Shown here: piece after piece, positions 1 to 8,764 of the stretch
How the letters are laid out: each line of letters opens with the position of its first letter
Numbering within the stretch: the stretch's first letter is position 1
Source of the DNA: JAIBJN01 sp963811635
GTDB lineage: Bacteria > Actinomycetota > Thermoleophilia > Gaiellales > Gaiellaceae
Direction: 5' to 3'
DNA length: 64,000 nt
Assembly (NCBI GenBank): GCA_963811635.1
Contig: CAWESB010000017.1
Location: 62,001-126,000 of the forward strand
Translations under genes and position numbers: made by a program
Notes under the pieces: generated by a model
What the model saw: the letters and a program-made list of their open reading frames with translations, nothing else
Databases searched by the model: none
What the model was told of the DNA's origin: nothing

Positions 1-93
1 CTTCGTCACCTGGTCGGCCACGATCGCCGCGAAGGCGACCGCGAGGAGACCGAACCAGTGAAACGGGGTCGCCGAAAGCGACCGCTCCACCAT
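1..93 (-). CDS. lspA: Signal peptidase II (prolipoprotein signal peptidase), N-terminal part
   Basis: Only the first 31 codons lie in the window; the gene continues off the left edge. The peptide starts MVERSLSATPFHW, runs into one hydrophobic helix and ends VADQVTK. The D-Q-x-T-K at the end of the first membrane helix is typical of LspA, the membrane aspartyl protease that cleaves lipoprotein signal peptides. It follows the DksA-like gene on the same strand, as lspA often does near the ylm/division cluster. The ATG at 93 was chosen; a GTG slightly upstream in frame is also possible. The catalytic Asp motifs lie outside the window, so the call rests on the N-terminus and context. Confidence 0.7.
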   Translation of the reverse strand, partial: MVERSLSATPFHWFGLLAVAFAAIVADQVTK

Positions 94-161
94 GGAGATC
101 GGCACGCGTCCGTCCGTGGCCGAGCCGACGCGAACGTCGATCAGCCTCGCCGACGGGTTGA

Positions 162-518
162 CTAGGCCCTCTCGGCGAGACGCTGGCAGTCGATACACCT
201 CGTTGCGTACGGGATCGCTTCGAGCCGGTCCTCGGCGATCTGCTTCCCGCAGCCCGAGCACGTTCCGAACGTCCCGTCGTCGATTCTGTCGAGCGCTTCG
301 TTGATCCCCGTCAGCACATGCTCGGAGTTCTCCTCCAGGGTGGAGTCGATCTCACGGTTCAACGTCGCGGTGGCGGAGTCGGCGAGGTGGTTGTCGTACG
401 TCTCCTCCTCCGTCTCCTCCTCGAACGACCGCGAGTTGGACTCGTGCAGGTGCTCGATCATCGACGAGACCCGATCGCGCTCGCCGACGAGGATCCTCCG
501 GAAATGCTCGGTGTCCAC
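162..518 (-). CDS. TraR/DksA-type C4 zinc-finger protein
   Basis: A 118-aa protein with an acidic coiled-coil N-terminal half and a C-terminal four-cysteine zinc finger (C87-x2-C90 and C108-x2-C111, with the GTCSGCGK and RCIDC motifs). This matches the DksA/TraR family, whose members bind RNA polymerase through the secondary channel and modulate transcription initiation. In actinobacteria such proteins are usually annotated DksA/TraR without a proven ppGpp role, so the exact function is inferred. It sits between divIVA (41 nt upstream) and lspA (68 nt downstream) on the same strand, consistent with one operon. Confidence 0.85.
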   Translation of the reverse strand: MDTEHFRRILVGERDRVSSMIEHLHESNSRSFEEETEEETYDNHLADSATATLNREIDSTLEENSEHVLTGINEALDRIDDGTFGTCSGCGKQIAEDRLEAIPYATRCIDCQRLAERA

Positions 519-558
519 TCACCGAGTATATCCGGGTGGTTTCCCGGCTCCAGAGGGA

Positions 559-1036
559 TCAGACGACCGCGTCGGGCGCGGCCCGCGCGGCGGACGGCTC
601 GCCCTCGAGGCGCTCCATCGCGGAGGCCAGGAACGCCCTGAACTCGGCCCGCACGTCGGTCTCGAGGCCGCGGAGGCGGCGGATCTCGTCGCGCACGCGC
701 TGCTCGTCGGCTTCGGCGGTGGCAGCGATCTCGCGCGCCTTCGCACGTGCCTCCTCGACGATCAGGTCGGCCTCGTGATGAGCCCGCGCGCGCAGCTCGT
801 CCGCCATCCTCTCGGCGGAGAGGAGCGTGTTGCGAAGGGCCTCCTCGATCTCCCGCTGGCGGCCCAGCTCGGACTCGAGGCGCTCGATCTCGTCGCGCAA
901 ATCGGCTCGGTCGCGCCACACGTCCTCGTAGCTCGACGCGATGTCGTCGAGCAGGCGGTCGACGCTCGGGCGCTCGTAGCCGAGCGGGCGGCGGCCGATC
1001 CGGACATGGCGGATCTCGACAGGGCGTCAGCGACAT
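559..1036 (-). CDS. divIVA: DivIVA-domain cell-division/polar-growth protein (frameshifted)
   Basis: The reading frame starts MSLTP at 1036, breaks near 1021, and resumes as VEIRHVRIGRRPLGYERPSV and a long coiled coil. Removing the single base at about 1021 gives a continuous 158-aa DivIVA-like protein (478 nt minus one is 159 codons). The N-terminal lipid-binding-type segment with GYERPSVDRLL and the heptad-rich helix with Glu/Arg/Ala repeats are DivIVA hallmarks. DivIVA proteins mark negatively curved membrane and recruit division or growth factors. The position next to yggT and sepF is the classical ylm arrangement. The frameshift is probably a sequence error rather than decay, because both halves are intact. 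Confidence 0.8.
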
Positions 1037-1072
1037 CGCTGTCGGGTCACTTCGCCGCTGCGCGGCGCTTTC

Positions 1073-1378
1073 CTACATCACAGGGCGTCGAGGCCGCGTG
1101 TTGATCAGGGAACGCACGATCGTGAGCACGATGATCGCGACGATCGGCGAGAGGTCGAGGCCGAGGCCGCCCAGGTTCAGCTGCGGGATGAAGCGCCGGA
1201 ACAGGCGCAGGTACGGGTTGACGACGTCGTAGAGGAACCGCTGGATCCGGTTCAGCGTCGTGTTGTAGGGCAGCGGCACCCAGGACGTGATGATGTACGC
1301 GAGGATGCAGATCAGGTAGACGTAGTACAGGGCGTCGACGAAGCCCTGCGCCGTCGAGATCGCATCTGCCAGAAGCAT
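1073..1378 (-). CDS. YggT family membrane protein
   Basis: A 101-aa protein with two hydrophobic segments (about residues 14-34 and 75-92) separated by a conserved amphipathic stretch with NPYLRLFRRFIP, the YggT/YlmG signature. YlmG homologues sit in the cytoplasmic membrane beside sepF and divIVA and are linked genetically to division-site organisation and, in plastids, to nucleoid and thylakoid biogenesis; no enzymatic activity is known. It lies between sepF (50 nt) and divIVA (36 nt) in the same orientation. Length and order match the family. Confidence 0.88.
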   Translation of the reverse strand: MLLADAISTAQGFVDALYYVYLICILAYIITSWVPLPYNTTLNRIQRFLYDVVNPYLRLFRRFIPQLNLGGLGLDLSPIVAIIVLTIVRSLINTRPRRPVM

Positions 1379-1428
1379 CGAGCGAGAAACCTACCGCCCT
1401 GGGCGGAACGAGAGAAGCGCCGCGACCG

Positions 1429-1977
1429 TCAGGCTTGGTTGAAGAAGCCGCGGTCGACCAGGCGCGCGCGCTCCTCCGCCGAGACCTCGACGTTGCGCGG
1501 CGTCAGCAGGAAAACCTTGTCGGCGACCCGCTGCATGCTGCCGCTGAGCGCGTACGTAAGCCCGCTGGAGAAGTCGATCAGGCGCTTCGAGAGCTCCGGG
1601 TCGGCGCTCTGGAGGTTGACGATCACCGGCACCGAGTCCTTGAACTTGTCGGCGATCGACTGCGCGTCGTTGAAGCTCCGCGGGACGACCAGGTGCACCT
1701 TGACGGATGCCGCAGCGACCGCCTCGAGCCGCCGATTGCTGCCGGGCGAGCCCATGACCGCCGTCTGCGCACCCTGCGCGTCGGGCTCGGACCAGTCCTC
1801 GAAGTCGTCGCGCTTCCGCGACGAGCGCGGGCTCAGCCGCCGCACGTTCTGGCGGTCACGATCGTAGGTGCGTTCGAGGTCTTCCTCGGCCGCATACGCC
1901 TCCTCGTCCCAGTACTCGTCCTCTTCGACGATGCCGAAGTAGACGAGCGCGCGGCTCCATACGTCTCCGAGTCCCAT
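1429..1977 (-). CDS. sepF: Cell division protein SepF
   Basis: A 182-aa protein. An amphipathic N-terminus (MGLGDVWSRALVYFG) is followed by an acidic, low-complexity linker rich in Glu/Asp/Arg and a C-terminal globular domain (about residues 95-178) containing VHLVVPRSFNDAQSIAD and VIVNLQ. This is the SepF layout: the N-terminus binds membrane and the C-terminal domain dimerises, polymerises and binds the FtsZ tail. In actinobacteria, which lack FtsA, SepF is the main FtsZ membrane anchor. The ATG at 1977 fits; a longer frame runs back into yggS but is only read-through. A TAGAAT -10-like hexamer at 1989-1994 lies 11 nt upstream of the start. Confidence 0.93.
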   Translation of the reverse strand: MGLGDVWSRALVYFGIVEEDEYWDEEAYAAEEDLERTYDRDRQNVRRLSPRSSRKRDDFEDWSEPDAQGAQTAVMGSPGSNRRLEAVAAASVKVHLVVPRSFNDAQSIADKFKDSVPVIVNLQSADPELSKRLIDFSSGLTYALSGSMQRVADKVFLLTPRNVEVSAEERARLVDRGFFNQA

Positions 1978-1991
1978 GACGCCGACCGATT

Positions 1992-2603
1992 CTACCGCCC
2001 GTATAACACGGAGCCGACCCGCACCAGGGTCGCGCCTTCTTCCGCAGCCACGCGGTAGTCCTGCGATGTGCCCATCGAGAGCTGCTCGAGGCCGTGCTCG
2101 CCGGCCAGCGCTCGGAGCCGGCGGAAGTACGGGCGCGAGGCTTCCGGATCCTCCGCGAGGGGCGGCATCGTCATCAGGCCGCGCACGTCGACGCCGCGGC
2201 CGCGCACCTCGTCGAGGAACGAGGTCAGCGCCTCGGGCGCGACGCCGGACTTCGACTCCTCGCCGGAGAGGTTGACCTCGACGAGCGCGGGGATCGTCAG
2301 CCGGCCGGCGGCGGACGTGCTCGAGAGCGAGTGGCAGAGCGCGCAGAGCTCGGAGACGTCGCGCGCCTTGCGCGACTGGAGGTGGCCGATGAAGTGCCAC
2401 GCGAAACGGTCGGCGTAGCGAGCATGCTTGGCGGCGAGGTCCTGGAGGCGGTTCTCGCCGACGACCTCCACCCCGGCCTCGGCGAGGACGAGCATCTCGT
2501 CGGCGCTCACGTACTTCGTCGCCGCGACGACGGTGACGCCGTCGCCTACCTCGCCACGGATCCGCTCGTAGTTGGCGCGGACGGCCTCAGCGGATAACGG
2601 CAA
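1992..2603 (-). CDS. yggS: YggS/PROSC-type pyridoxal-phosphate homeostasis protein
   Basis: A 203-aa PLP-binding TIM-barrel protein. The PLP lysine is in VVAATKY (K30), and GENRLQDL, WHFIGHLQSRK, VEVNLSGEESKSG and LSMGTSQDY are family signatures. YggS/PLPHP binds PLP without catalysing a reaction and controls vitamin B6 and amino-acid homeostasis. The start is a TTG at 2603 with AGGGG about 5 nt upstream; it overlaps the end of pgeF by 17 nt, indicating translational coupling. The segment between the GHLQSRK and VEVNLSG motifs is short compared with E. coli YggS but in frame. Neighbours sepF and pgeF are the usual partners in Gram-positive bacteria. Confidence 0.93.
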   Translation of the reverse strand: MPLSAEAVRANYERIRGEVGDGVTVVAATKYVSADEMLVLAEAGVEVVGENRLQDLAAKHARYADRFAWHFIGHLQSRKARDVSELCALCHSLSSTSAAGRLTIPALVEVNLSGEESKSGVAPEALTSFLDEVRGRGVDVRGLMTMPPLAEDPEASRPYFRRLRALAGEHGLEQLSMGTSQDYRVAAEEGATLVRVGSVLYGR

Positions 2604-3309
2604 GGATCCCCTGGCGGCCTGTCCGGCCCCGGTCGCGGCGATGCGAGAAAAAGAGCTCCTCCTCGCAGGAGGTGCAGAGCCCGACCCGCTCGACGCTCTC
2701 GGCGCCGGCCTCGCGCAGGGCGCGTTCCGCCGCCTCGTGCAGGTCGAGGTGCCGCCCCGGAACGACCTCGTCCCCGAAGCGCTCGCGGAAAGGCCCGGCG
2801 ACCTCGTCCCCCACCTCGTAGCAGCACGGCCCGATCCCGGGCCCGATCGCGGCGACGAAGGGCTCGCCCCCCAATGCCGCGGCTCCCGACTCGACGATCC
2901 CGGCCAGCAGCCCCCGCCAGCCGACGTGGAGCACCGCGACCGCCGGATCGCCGTTTGCGCGCGCCAGGGCGACCGGGAGGCAGTCCGCGGATAGGAGCAT
3001 GAGCCCCCGGCCCGGCTGCTCCGTCCAGAGGCCGTCGCATCGCTCGAACTCGACGCCCGGCGTGACGATGCCCCGTCCGTCGGCGCGCGCGACCTCGGCG
3101 CTGTGGAACTGCCAGGCCATCGTCGCCGTCCCGGGGTCGACGCCCAGCTCGGAGCAGAGCAGCCTGCGGTTCTCGCGGACGTTGTCCGGGTCGTCGTCGG
3201 TGAGCACGCCGAGGTTGAGCGATGCGAACGGGCCCTCGCTGACGCCGCCGAGCCGGCTCGAGAACGCGATCCGGTATGGCCCGGGAGCCTTCCACTCGAA
3301 CAGAGTCAT
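2587..3309 (-). CDS. pgeF: PgeF/YfiH family purine-nucleoside-type multi-copper (laccase-domain) protein
   Basis: A 240-aa protein of the laccase-domain (YfiH/YlmD) family. Conserved metal ligands are visible: H69 in WQFHSAEV, C110 in LLSADCLPV and H128 in HVGWRGL. Members were first called polyphenol oxidases; characterised ones act on purine nucleosides (phosphorolysis/deamination) and edit mis-incorporated L-Ser in peptidoglycan precursors. Which role applies here is inference. The ATG at 3309 overlaps the stop of the M50 protease gene by 4 nt (ATGA), and the 3' end overlaps yggS, so all three are probably co-translated. Confidence 0.9.
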   Translation of the reverse strand: MTLFEWKAPGPYRIAFSSRLGGVSEGPFASLNLGVLTDDDPDNVRENRRLLCSELGVDPGTATMAWQFHSAEVARADGRGIVTPGVEFERCDGLWTEQPGRGLMLLSADCLPVALARANGDPAVAVLHVGWRGLLAGIVESGAAALGGEPFVAAIGPGIGPCCYEVGDEVAGPFRERFGDEVVPGRHLDLHEAAERALREAGAESVERVGLCTSCEEELFFSHRRDRGRTGRQGILAVIR

Positions 3310-3926
3310 ACGTCCACGATATTGAGCATGACCCGGGTGGTCTGGTCGAGCACCCTCGAGAAGACGTCCCAGAACCGGTCGTTGAAGATGAAGATGATCG
3401 CGAAGAGGGCGAGCATCCCCACCTGGTCGAGCTGCGCCCAGCGTGCGTGCATGGCACGCGGCATGACGGCGGCGACGATGCGGGAGCCGTCGAGCGGCGG
3501 GATCGGGATCAGGTTGAAGATCCCGAGAACGACATTCACCTGGAAGGCGTACGCGACGACCCTGAACGCCTCGCCGTCCAGGTTGCCGTGGACGAGCACC
3601 GCGAGGCTCGCGAGCGCGAGCAGCAGGTTCGTCGCCGGGCCGGCCGCGGCCACGATCGCCATGTCCACCTGGGGCCGCCGGAACGCGCGTGGGTTGATCA
3701 TCACGGGCTTCGCCCAGCCGAAGATGAAGTTCGAGACGAGCGCGGTTATCGCGAACATGGCCGTCCCGAGCGGGTCGAGGTGGACGATCGGATTCAGGCT
3801 CAGCCTTCCGTCGGCGCGCGGGGAGGGATCGCCGAGCCACGTGGCGACGTAGGCGTGCGCCAGCTCGTGGAGCACAAGGCTCACGAGCAGGAACGGCACC
3901 AGGTAGAGGAAGGTCTCGAGGCTCAA
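3306..3926 (-). CDS. M50-family site-2-type membrane metalloprotease
   Basis: A 206-aa polytopic protein with the zinc motif HELAH (H20, E21, H24) in the first membrane helix and the second metal motif NLIPIPPLDGSR (Asp146) near the C-terminus. This is the compact SREBP-P2/M50B type lacking a PDZ domain. Such intramembrane proteases cut within membrane segments of regulators; the substrate here is unknown. Its start overlaps the stop of the DHH-CBS-nucleotidyltransferase gene by 4 nt and its end overlaps pgeF, so it is embedded in the operon. Length is typical of the short bacterial M50 family. Confidence 0.9.
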   Translation of the reverse strand: MSLETFLYLVPFLLVSLVLHELAHAYVATWLGDPSPRADGRLSLNPIVHLDPLGTAMFAITALVSNFIFGWAKPVMINPRAFRRPQVDMAIVAAAGPATNLLLALASLAVLVHGNLDGEAFRVVAYAFQVNVVLGIFNLIPIPPLDGSRIVAAVMPRAMHARWAQLDQVGMLALFAIIFIFNDRFWDVFSRVLDQTTRVMLNIVDV

Positions 3927-6485
3927 GCGGGAGTCCCGATCAGCTCCCGCGCCGCGGCGAGCTCGGCCTCGCGGCCGTCCACCTCACCGTTCAGCTTGCG
4001 CCGCAGCACCTCCTCGAGCACCGCGCCGACCTGGGGCGACTCGGCCAGGCCGAGGTCGGCGAGGTCGGCGCCGGAGATCTCCAGCTGGACGCCGCGAAGC
4101 TCGTCGAAATACCGGGCCAGGCGCGTGCGCACTTCGTCGTCCGCCCCGGCCATCGCCATGAGCACGCCGTCGGGATCGTGCGGCTCGGCGAGAGCGCGAA
4201 GCGCGGCGGGCTCGTCGGTGCCCGCCGCGAGCTCTCGCAGGCGCGGGGCGACGGTCACGGCGTCGGCGATCCGGTCCGCGTCGCGGCGGCGGAGGCGGAG
4301 GCGCTCGAACCAGTCGTAGAGCTCGTCGGGCGGCAGGCGGCGGGCGAGCGCGGCCAGCCGCGGCCGCCACCGCGGCGTGTCCGGCGCGAAGCGCTCTCGC
4401 AGGCCGTCCAGCTCGGCGACGAGCGCTGCCGCCTCCTCCCCGGCCTCCAGGTGCGGGTGCACCGCCCGGTCGAGGTGGAGCTCGGCCAGGCGGTGCAGGG
4501 TCCCCGCGATCTCCTGCTCGGAAAGGAGCGCCTCGAGCTCGTCCCGGAGCCGCGCCGAGGACAGCTCCCCGACCAGCTCCATCTCGACGCACGCACGGGC
4601 GAGCCCGAGCGTGTGCGCCTCCATCTGGAAGCCGTAGCGGTTCTCGTAGCGCAGCGCGCGGAACAGCCGCGTCGGGTCGTCGATGAAGGAGAGGTTGTGC
4701 AGGACCCGCAGGACGCCGGCCTCCAGGTCGCGCAGGCCGCCGAAGAAGTCGACGACGCGCCCGAAGTCCTCGCCCTTGAGCGAGATCGCGAGGGCGTTGA
4801 TCGTGAAGTCGCGCCGGTAGAGGTCCTGCCGGATCGACGCCTGCTCGACCGCCGGCAGGGCGCCCGGGTAGTCGTAGAACTCGGTGCGTGCCGTGGCGAC
4901 GTCGACCCGGCCTCCGTCGTAGACGACGACCGCCGTCCCGAACTTCTCGTGCGGGACGACGCGGCCGTCGAGCGCCTTCGCGAGCGCCCGGCCGAAGGCG
5001 ATGCCGTCGCCCTCGACGGCGACGTCGACGTCGAAGCTCGGCTCGTCCATGAGCAGGTCGCGAACCGCGCCGCCCACGAGGTACACGCCCTCGAACCCCT
5101 CGCCGACGGCCTGAACCGCCTCGAAGAGCCGCTCCAGGCCGGGAACGGCGAGCAGCCGGTCGCGCAGGTCGACGCCGGCGGGCGCCTCGGCCTCGGCGAG
5201 CGGCTCTCCGAGGGCGCGCAGGACGTCGCTCCGCGCGACAACTCCGACCACGACGCCGTCGCGGAGGACCGCGACCCGGCCGGCGTCCGAGCTGCGCAGC
5301 AGGCGCGTCAGCTCGGGGAGGGGCGAGGCCTCGGTCGCACGTCACCACCTCGGAGCTCATGACGCTCTTCACCGGCGCGTGCGAGAGGCCGTGCGTGATC
5401 GCCTGGTCGAGATGCTCGCGTGTCACCTGGCCGGCAAGTTCGCGCTCGTCGCCGACGAGGATCCCGCTCTGACGGTGGCGCTGGCAGAGCACCATCGCGG
5501 CGCTGACGGTGTCGTCCGGGCCGACGAAGCGCGCCGGGCGGGACATGATCTCGGCGGCGGTCCGCAGCGGCCTGGCCGCGCCGGGCAGCGCGGCGAGGAC
5601 GCGCTCGCGCGCCTCGGCCAGAGTGCCGCGGTGGACCGCGGAGGCGGCCTGTGCATGGCCGCCGCCGCCGAGCGCCGCCGCGATTGCCGCCGCGTCGAGC
5701 TCGGGGATGCGCGTGCGCACGACGCAGAAGACGCGGCCGTCCATCTCGACGAGGCAGACGAGCGCCCGCGCGTCGGTGAGATCGACGATCTTGTGCGCGA
5801 GATTGGAGACGCCGTCGACGTACTCCGGCCAGGCCACGGGAGCAACGAGTACCTCCAGCCCCTCGACAGAGTGGGTCTCGAGTGCCGAGACCAGCGCGTC
5901 GAGCAGTGCCCGCTCCTCCTCTGCGAGCGGCGCGCGCAGGTACTGCGCGACCATGTCCTGACGGGCGCCGTGGCGCAGGCACCAGGCGAGTGCCTCCGCA
6001 TCGCGGAGACCGACGCCCGGATAGCCGAGCGAGCCGGTGTCCTCGTGGATTCCGAGCGCGAAGACCGTCGCCTCGAGCGGCGAGACGTCGATCTCCCGCT
6101 CGGCGAGGATCCCCACCATCGTGGTCGTGAGCGCGCCGTCCTCCGAGAGGACGAGGTTCTCGGGCCGGACCCAGTCGGCGGCCTCGCCTGTGTGGTGGTC
6201 GAAGACAACGACCTCCACCTCGGGGTCGCGCGCCACCCGCTCGAACTCGCCCAGGCGCTCCGGGTGCACGGTCTCGACGATGACGAGCCGCCGGATCGAG
6301 CCCAGGTCGATGCGGCCGGCCTCGAGCAGCTCAAGCTCGTCCGCGTGCAGGCGGTAGAACTCGCGCACGTTCCGGTTCAGCGAGCCGGACAGCGCGATCG
6401 CCGCGCCCGGGTACAGCCGCCGGGCGGCGAGCATGGCACCGAGCGCGTCGAAGTCCGTGTTCGTGTGGGAGACGATGACGTCCAC
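3923..6485 (-). CDS. DHH phosphoesterase - CBS pair - poly(A) polymerase/tRNA nucleotidyltransferase fusion (frameshifted)
   Basis: One base too many near 5333 splits the frame; removing it gives 854 codons. Order of domains: DHH phosphoesterase (motifs HTNTDFDALGAM, VVFDHHTG, GIHEDTGSLG), DHHA1 (ALGGGGHAQAAS), two CBS domains (around EIMSRPARFVG and SVMSSEVVT), then a class-II nucleotidyltransferase head (YLVGGAVRDLL, FDVDVAVEG) and neck (DDPTRLFRALRYENR). This architecture is known in several deep-branching bacteria as a CC- or A-adding tRNA nucleotidyltransferase with an N-terminal oligoribonuclease-like DHH unit. It probably acts in tRNA 3'-end maintenance or RNA turnover, with CBS domains sensing an adenine nucleotide. 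A GTG at 6485 was chosen as start because the DHH domain begins there (VDVIVSHTNTD); an upstream in-frame ATG at 6554 is less likely. Confidence 0.85.
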
Positions 6486-6577
6486 GGATCGAAGGGTAGA
6501 CCCAACGCCGGTTTCCCCCCTTCGAGGGATGCACGGGCGACGCCTCGAGACCACGGTGCGTTCCGGGTCACTATCTG

Positions 6578-8356
6578 GTGTCGAAAAGGCAGTTCACAGT
6601 CATCGCGGGGCTCGTCCTGGCGCTCGTCGTCGCGGCGCCGGCTAAGGCGGTGCCATCCGCCCCAACCGGCCTGGCGGTCGCGGATCTCGACGCCGACCTC
6701 GGCGTGTTCGACCCGCAGTTCACGTGGGCCGCGGTCACAGGTGCGAAGGGGTACGAGGTCGAGATCAACTCGACCGACTACTGGGCGCCCGGCTCGAAGG
6801 TGTGCTGCGAGAACATCAGCTTCTCCGTCGCGATGACGACCTACGGCACCTCCTACTCGCCGCCCGTCGTCCTGGCCAACAACACCTATTACTGGCGCGC
6901 CCGCGCCCTTGACGCGCTCGGCAACGCCGGGCCCTGGGCGGCCGGACCGCAGTTTGTCAAGGGATTCGGGAACAACCCCAGCCTCTCCAACCTCCGCCTC
7001 GTCGACCTCGACCTCGAGACGCTGCCGGCCGGCTCGACGGTCGCGACGCCGATCGTCCTCTGGAACCCCGCGCCCGGGGCCTCGAGCTACAGGGTCGTCG
7101 TCACGCCGTTCGCAGGCGTTTGTGATTGGTCTGCGTCCAGCAGCGTCCGCTGGGAGGAGAAGACGGCGACGCCGGGCTGGACCCCACTGGGCTGGAACCG
7201 CGGCATCAACGCGGACCCGCTCTCACGAGGGATCTCCCCGTCGGACGACCTGATCACCCACCTCGACGAGGGCCAGGCGTACTGCGTCCGGGTGAGTCCG
7301 ATCGACCGCGCGTCGTCGGCGAGTGGCCCCGAGGTGGAGGCCGACTGGACGTACCTCCCCGCCAACAACGTGCCCGCCTTCACGTGGGAAGGGCCTCCCG
7401 ACGCGGCCACCTGCACCCCGTGCAACCCGTCGGCGTCCGACTACCTCCAGCCCGTCACCGACTCGACGGTCGGCCGGATGCCCGTGTTCACGTGGGCCCC
7501 CGTTCCCGGCGCGATGAGCTACTTCGTCGTCATCGCGAAGGACCCGTTCTTCACGACGATCGCGGACTACGCCTACACGCGGGTGACTGCCTACGCACCG
7601 CGCACCGGCTCACAGACGAAGGGCTACGCGGACGAGACCTCCGACTACTACTGGGCGGTCCTGCCCGCCTCAGCGGACAACGGCTACGGAGTCTCGACGG
7701 ATCCAGTGCTCGCCAACCCCCAGCCCTACGTCAAGCAGGCGACGCCGCCGACGCTGCTCGGCCCGACGGGCGGCACGGTCGTGTCGAGCGCGGCCACTGT
7801 CTTCCACTGGACGCCCGTCTTCGCCGCGCGCCGCTACCGCCTGCAGGTCTCGGACGACCCGACGTTCGCCAACGTCATCCAGGAGCAGTCCGCGCTGTCG
7901 AACGGCGCCGTCACCGACTCCTCGGCATACACGAGCAGCACCGCCTACCCGACAGGCAAGACACTCTACTGGCGCGTCCAGGCGGAGGCCGAGAACGGCA
8001 CCTCCGGCTTCGTCGGCCTGCGCTGGTCGACGACCGGGACGTTCCAGCGCCAGGCCGGGGCCTCAGGCGGAACCGCCGACCTCCGTTTCAAGGTGAGCGC
8101 GAAGGGCTACCCCGTGCGCCGCGCCTACCGGACCGTCACGCTCACGGTGAGAAACTTCGCCACGAACGCACCCGTCGCCTCGGCCGCTGTGCGTGTCTCG
8201 GGCGCGGGCGTCACGGCCGTCACCAGGCGCACCGGCTCGCTCGGCAAGGTCTCCTTCCGGATCCGCGCGACGCGCTATCCGGGCAAGGTGACCTACCGCG
8301 TCACGAAGACGGGCTTCACCACGCTGTACTTCGGACAGTCCGTCCGGGTCGGCTAG
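6578..8356 (+). CDS. Secreted protein with fibronectin-III-like repeats
   Basis: A 592-aa protein with an N-terminal signal peptide (MSKRQFTVIAGLVLALVV, cleavage after AKA), then at least four beta-sandwich units. Recurrent patterns are F-x-W-x-x-V-x-G-A-x-x-Y-x-V and 'YYWRARA/LYWRVQA' (about residues 48, 150, 300 and 410). The C-terminal ~100 residues look like a bacterial Ig/peptidase-regulatory fold ending YRVTKTGFTTLYFG. It is likely an extracellular adhesion or carbohydrate-associated protein; no catalytic motif is seen. A GTG at 6578 is the start; no strong Shine-Dalgarno sequence is visible. It is transcribed divergently from the DHH fusion across a 92-nt gap. Confidence 0.75.
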   Translation: MSKRQFTVIAGLVLALVVAAPAKAVPSAPTGLAVADLDADLGVFDPQFTWAAVTGAKGYEVEINSTDYWAPGSKVCCENISFSVAMTTYGTSYSPPVVLANNTYYWRARALDALGNAGPWAAGPQFVKGFGNNPSLSNLRLVDLDLETLPAGSTVATPIVLWNPAPGASSYRVVVTPFAGVCDWSASSSVRWEEKTATPGWTPLGWNRGINADPLSRGISPSDDLITHLDEGQAYCVRVSPIDRASSASGPEVEADWTYLPANNVPAFTWEGPPDAATCTPCNPSASDYLQPVTDSTVGRMPVFTWAPVPGAMSYFVVIAKDPFFTTIADYAYTRVTAYAPRTGSQTKGYADETSDYYWAVLPASADNGYGVSTDPVLANPQPYVKQATPPTLLGPTGGTVVSSAATVFHWTPVFAARRYRLQVSDDPTFANVIQEQSALSNGAVTDSSAYTSSTAYPTGKTLYWRVQAEAENGTSGFVGLRWSTTGTFQRQAGASGGTADLRFKVSAKGYPVRRAYRTVTLTVRNFATNAPVASAAVRVSGAGVTAVTRRTGSLGKVSFRIRATRYPGKVTYRVTKTGFTTLYFGQSVRVG

Positions 8357-8371
8357 CGGACGGCGCGGGCC

Positions 8372-8764
8372 CTAGGGGTTCCTGGCAACGACGGCGATCT
8401 CGATGCGCGCCCCGGACGGGAGCGCGGCGATCTGCACCGTGGCCCGCGCCGGGTACGGCTCGGTGAGGTGGCGGGAGTAGACCTCGTTCATCGCCTGGAA
8501 GTCCTGCAGGTCGATGAGGTAGATCGACGTCATGACAACGTCGTCGAGGCTCGCCCCCGCCTCGCCGAGGATGGCGGACAGGTTCTTCATCACCTGCTCG
8601 GTCTGCTCGACGATCCCGCCCTCGACCACGTGGCCCTGCGCCGGGTCGATGCCCAGCTGGCCCGAGACGAAGACGAGGTCGCCCGCGACGATCCCCTGCG
8701 AGTAGGGCGCTCCCTGGAAGGGCGCGGGGGCGTTTTCTGTCCTCACTGCACGCTTGTCGCTCAT
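8372..8764 (-). CDS. ridA: RidA/YjgF family reactive imine deaminase
   Basis: A 130-aa single-domain RidA protein. Signatures are APYSQGIVAGDLVFVSGQLG near the N-terminus, EQTEQVMKNLSAILGEAG, and YPARATVQIAALPSGARIEI with the conserved Arg that binds the substrate carboxylate. Family members hydrolyse 2-aminoacrylate-type imines produced by PLP enzymes. The ATG at 8764 overlaps the murA stop by 4 nt, so it is translated from the same transcript as murA. The length matches the family (about 125-130 aa). Confidence 0.93.
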   Translation of the reverse strand: MSDKRAVRTENAPAPFQGAPYSQGIVAGDLVFVSGQLGIDPAQGHVVEGGIVEQTEQVMKNLSAILGEAGASLDDVVMTSIYLIDLQDFQAMNEVYSRHLTEPYPARATVQIAALPSGARIEIAVVARNP

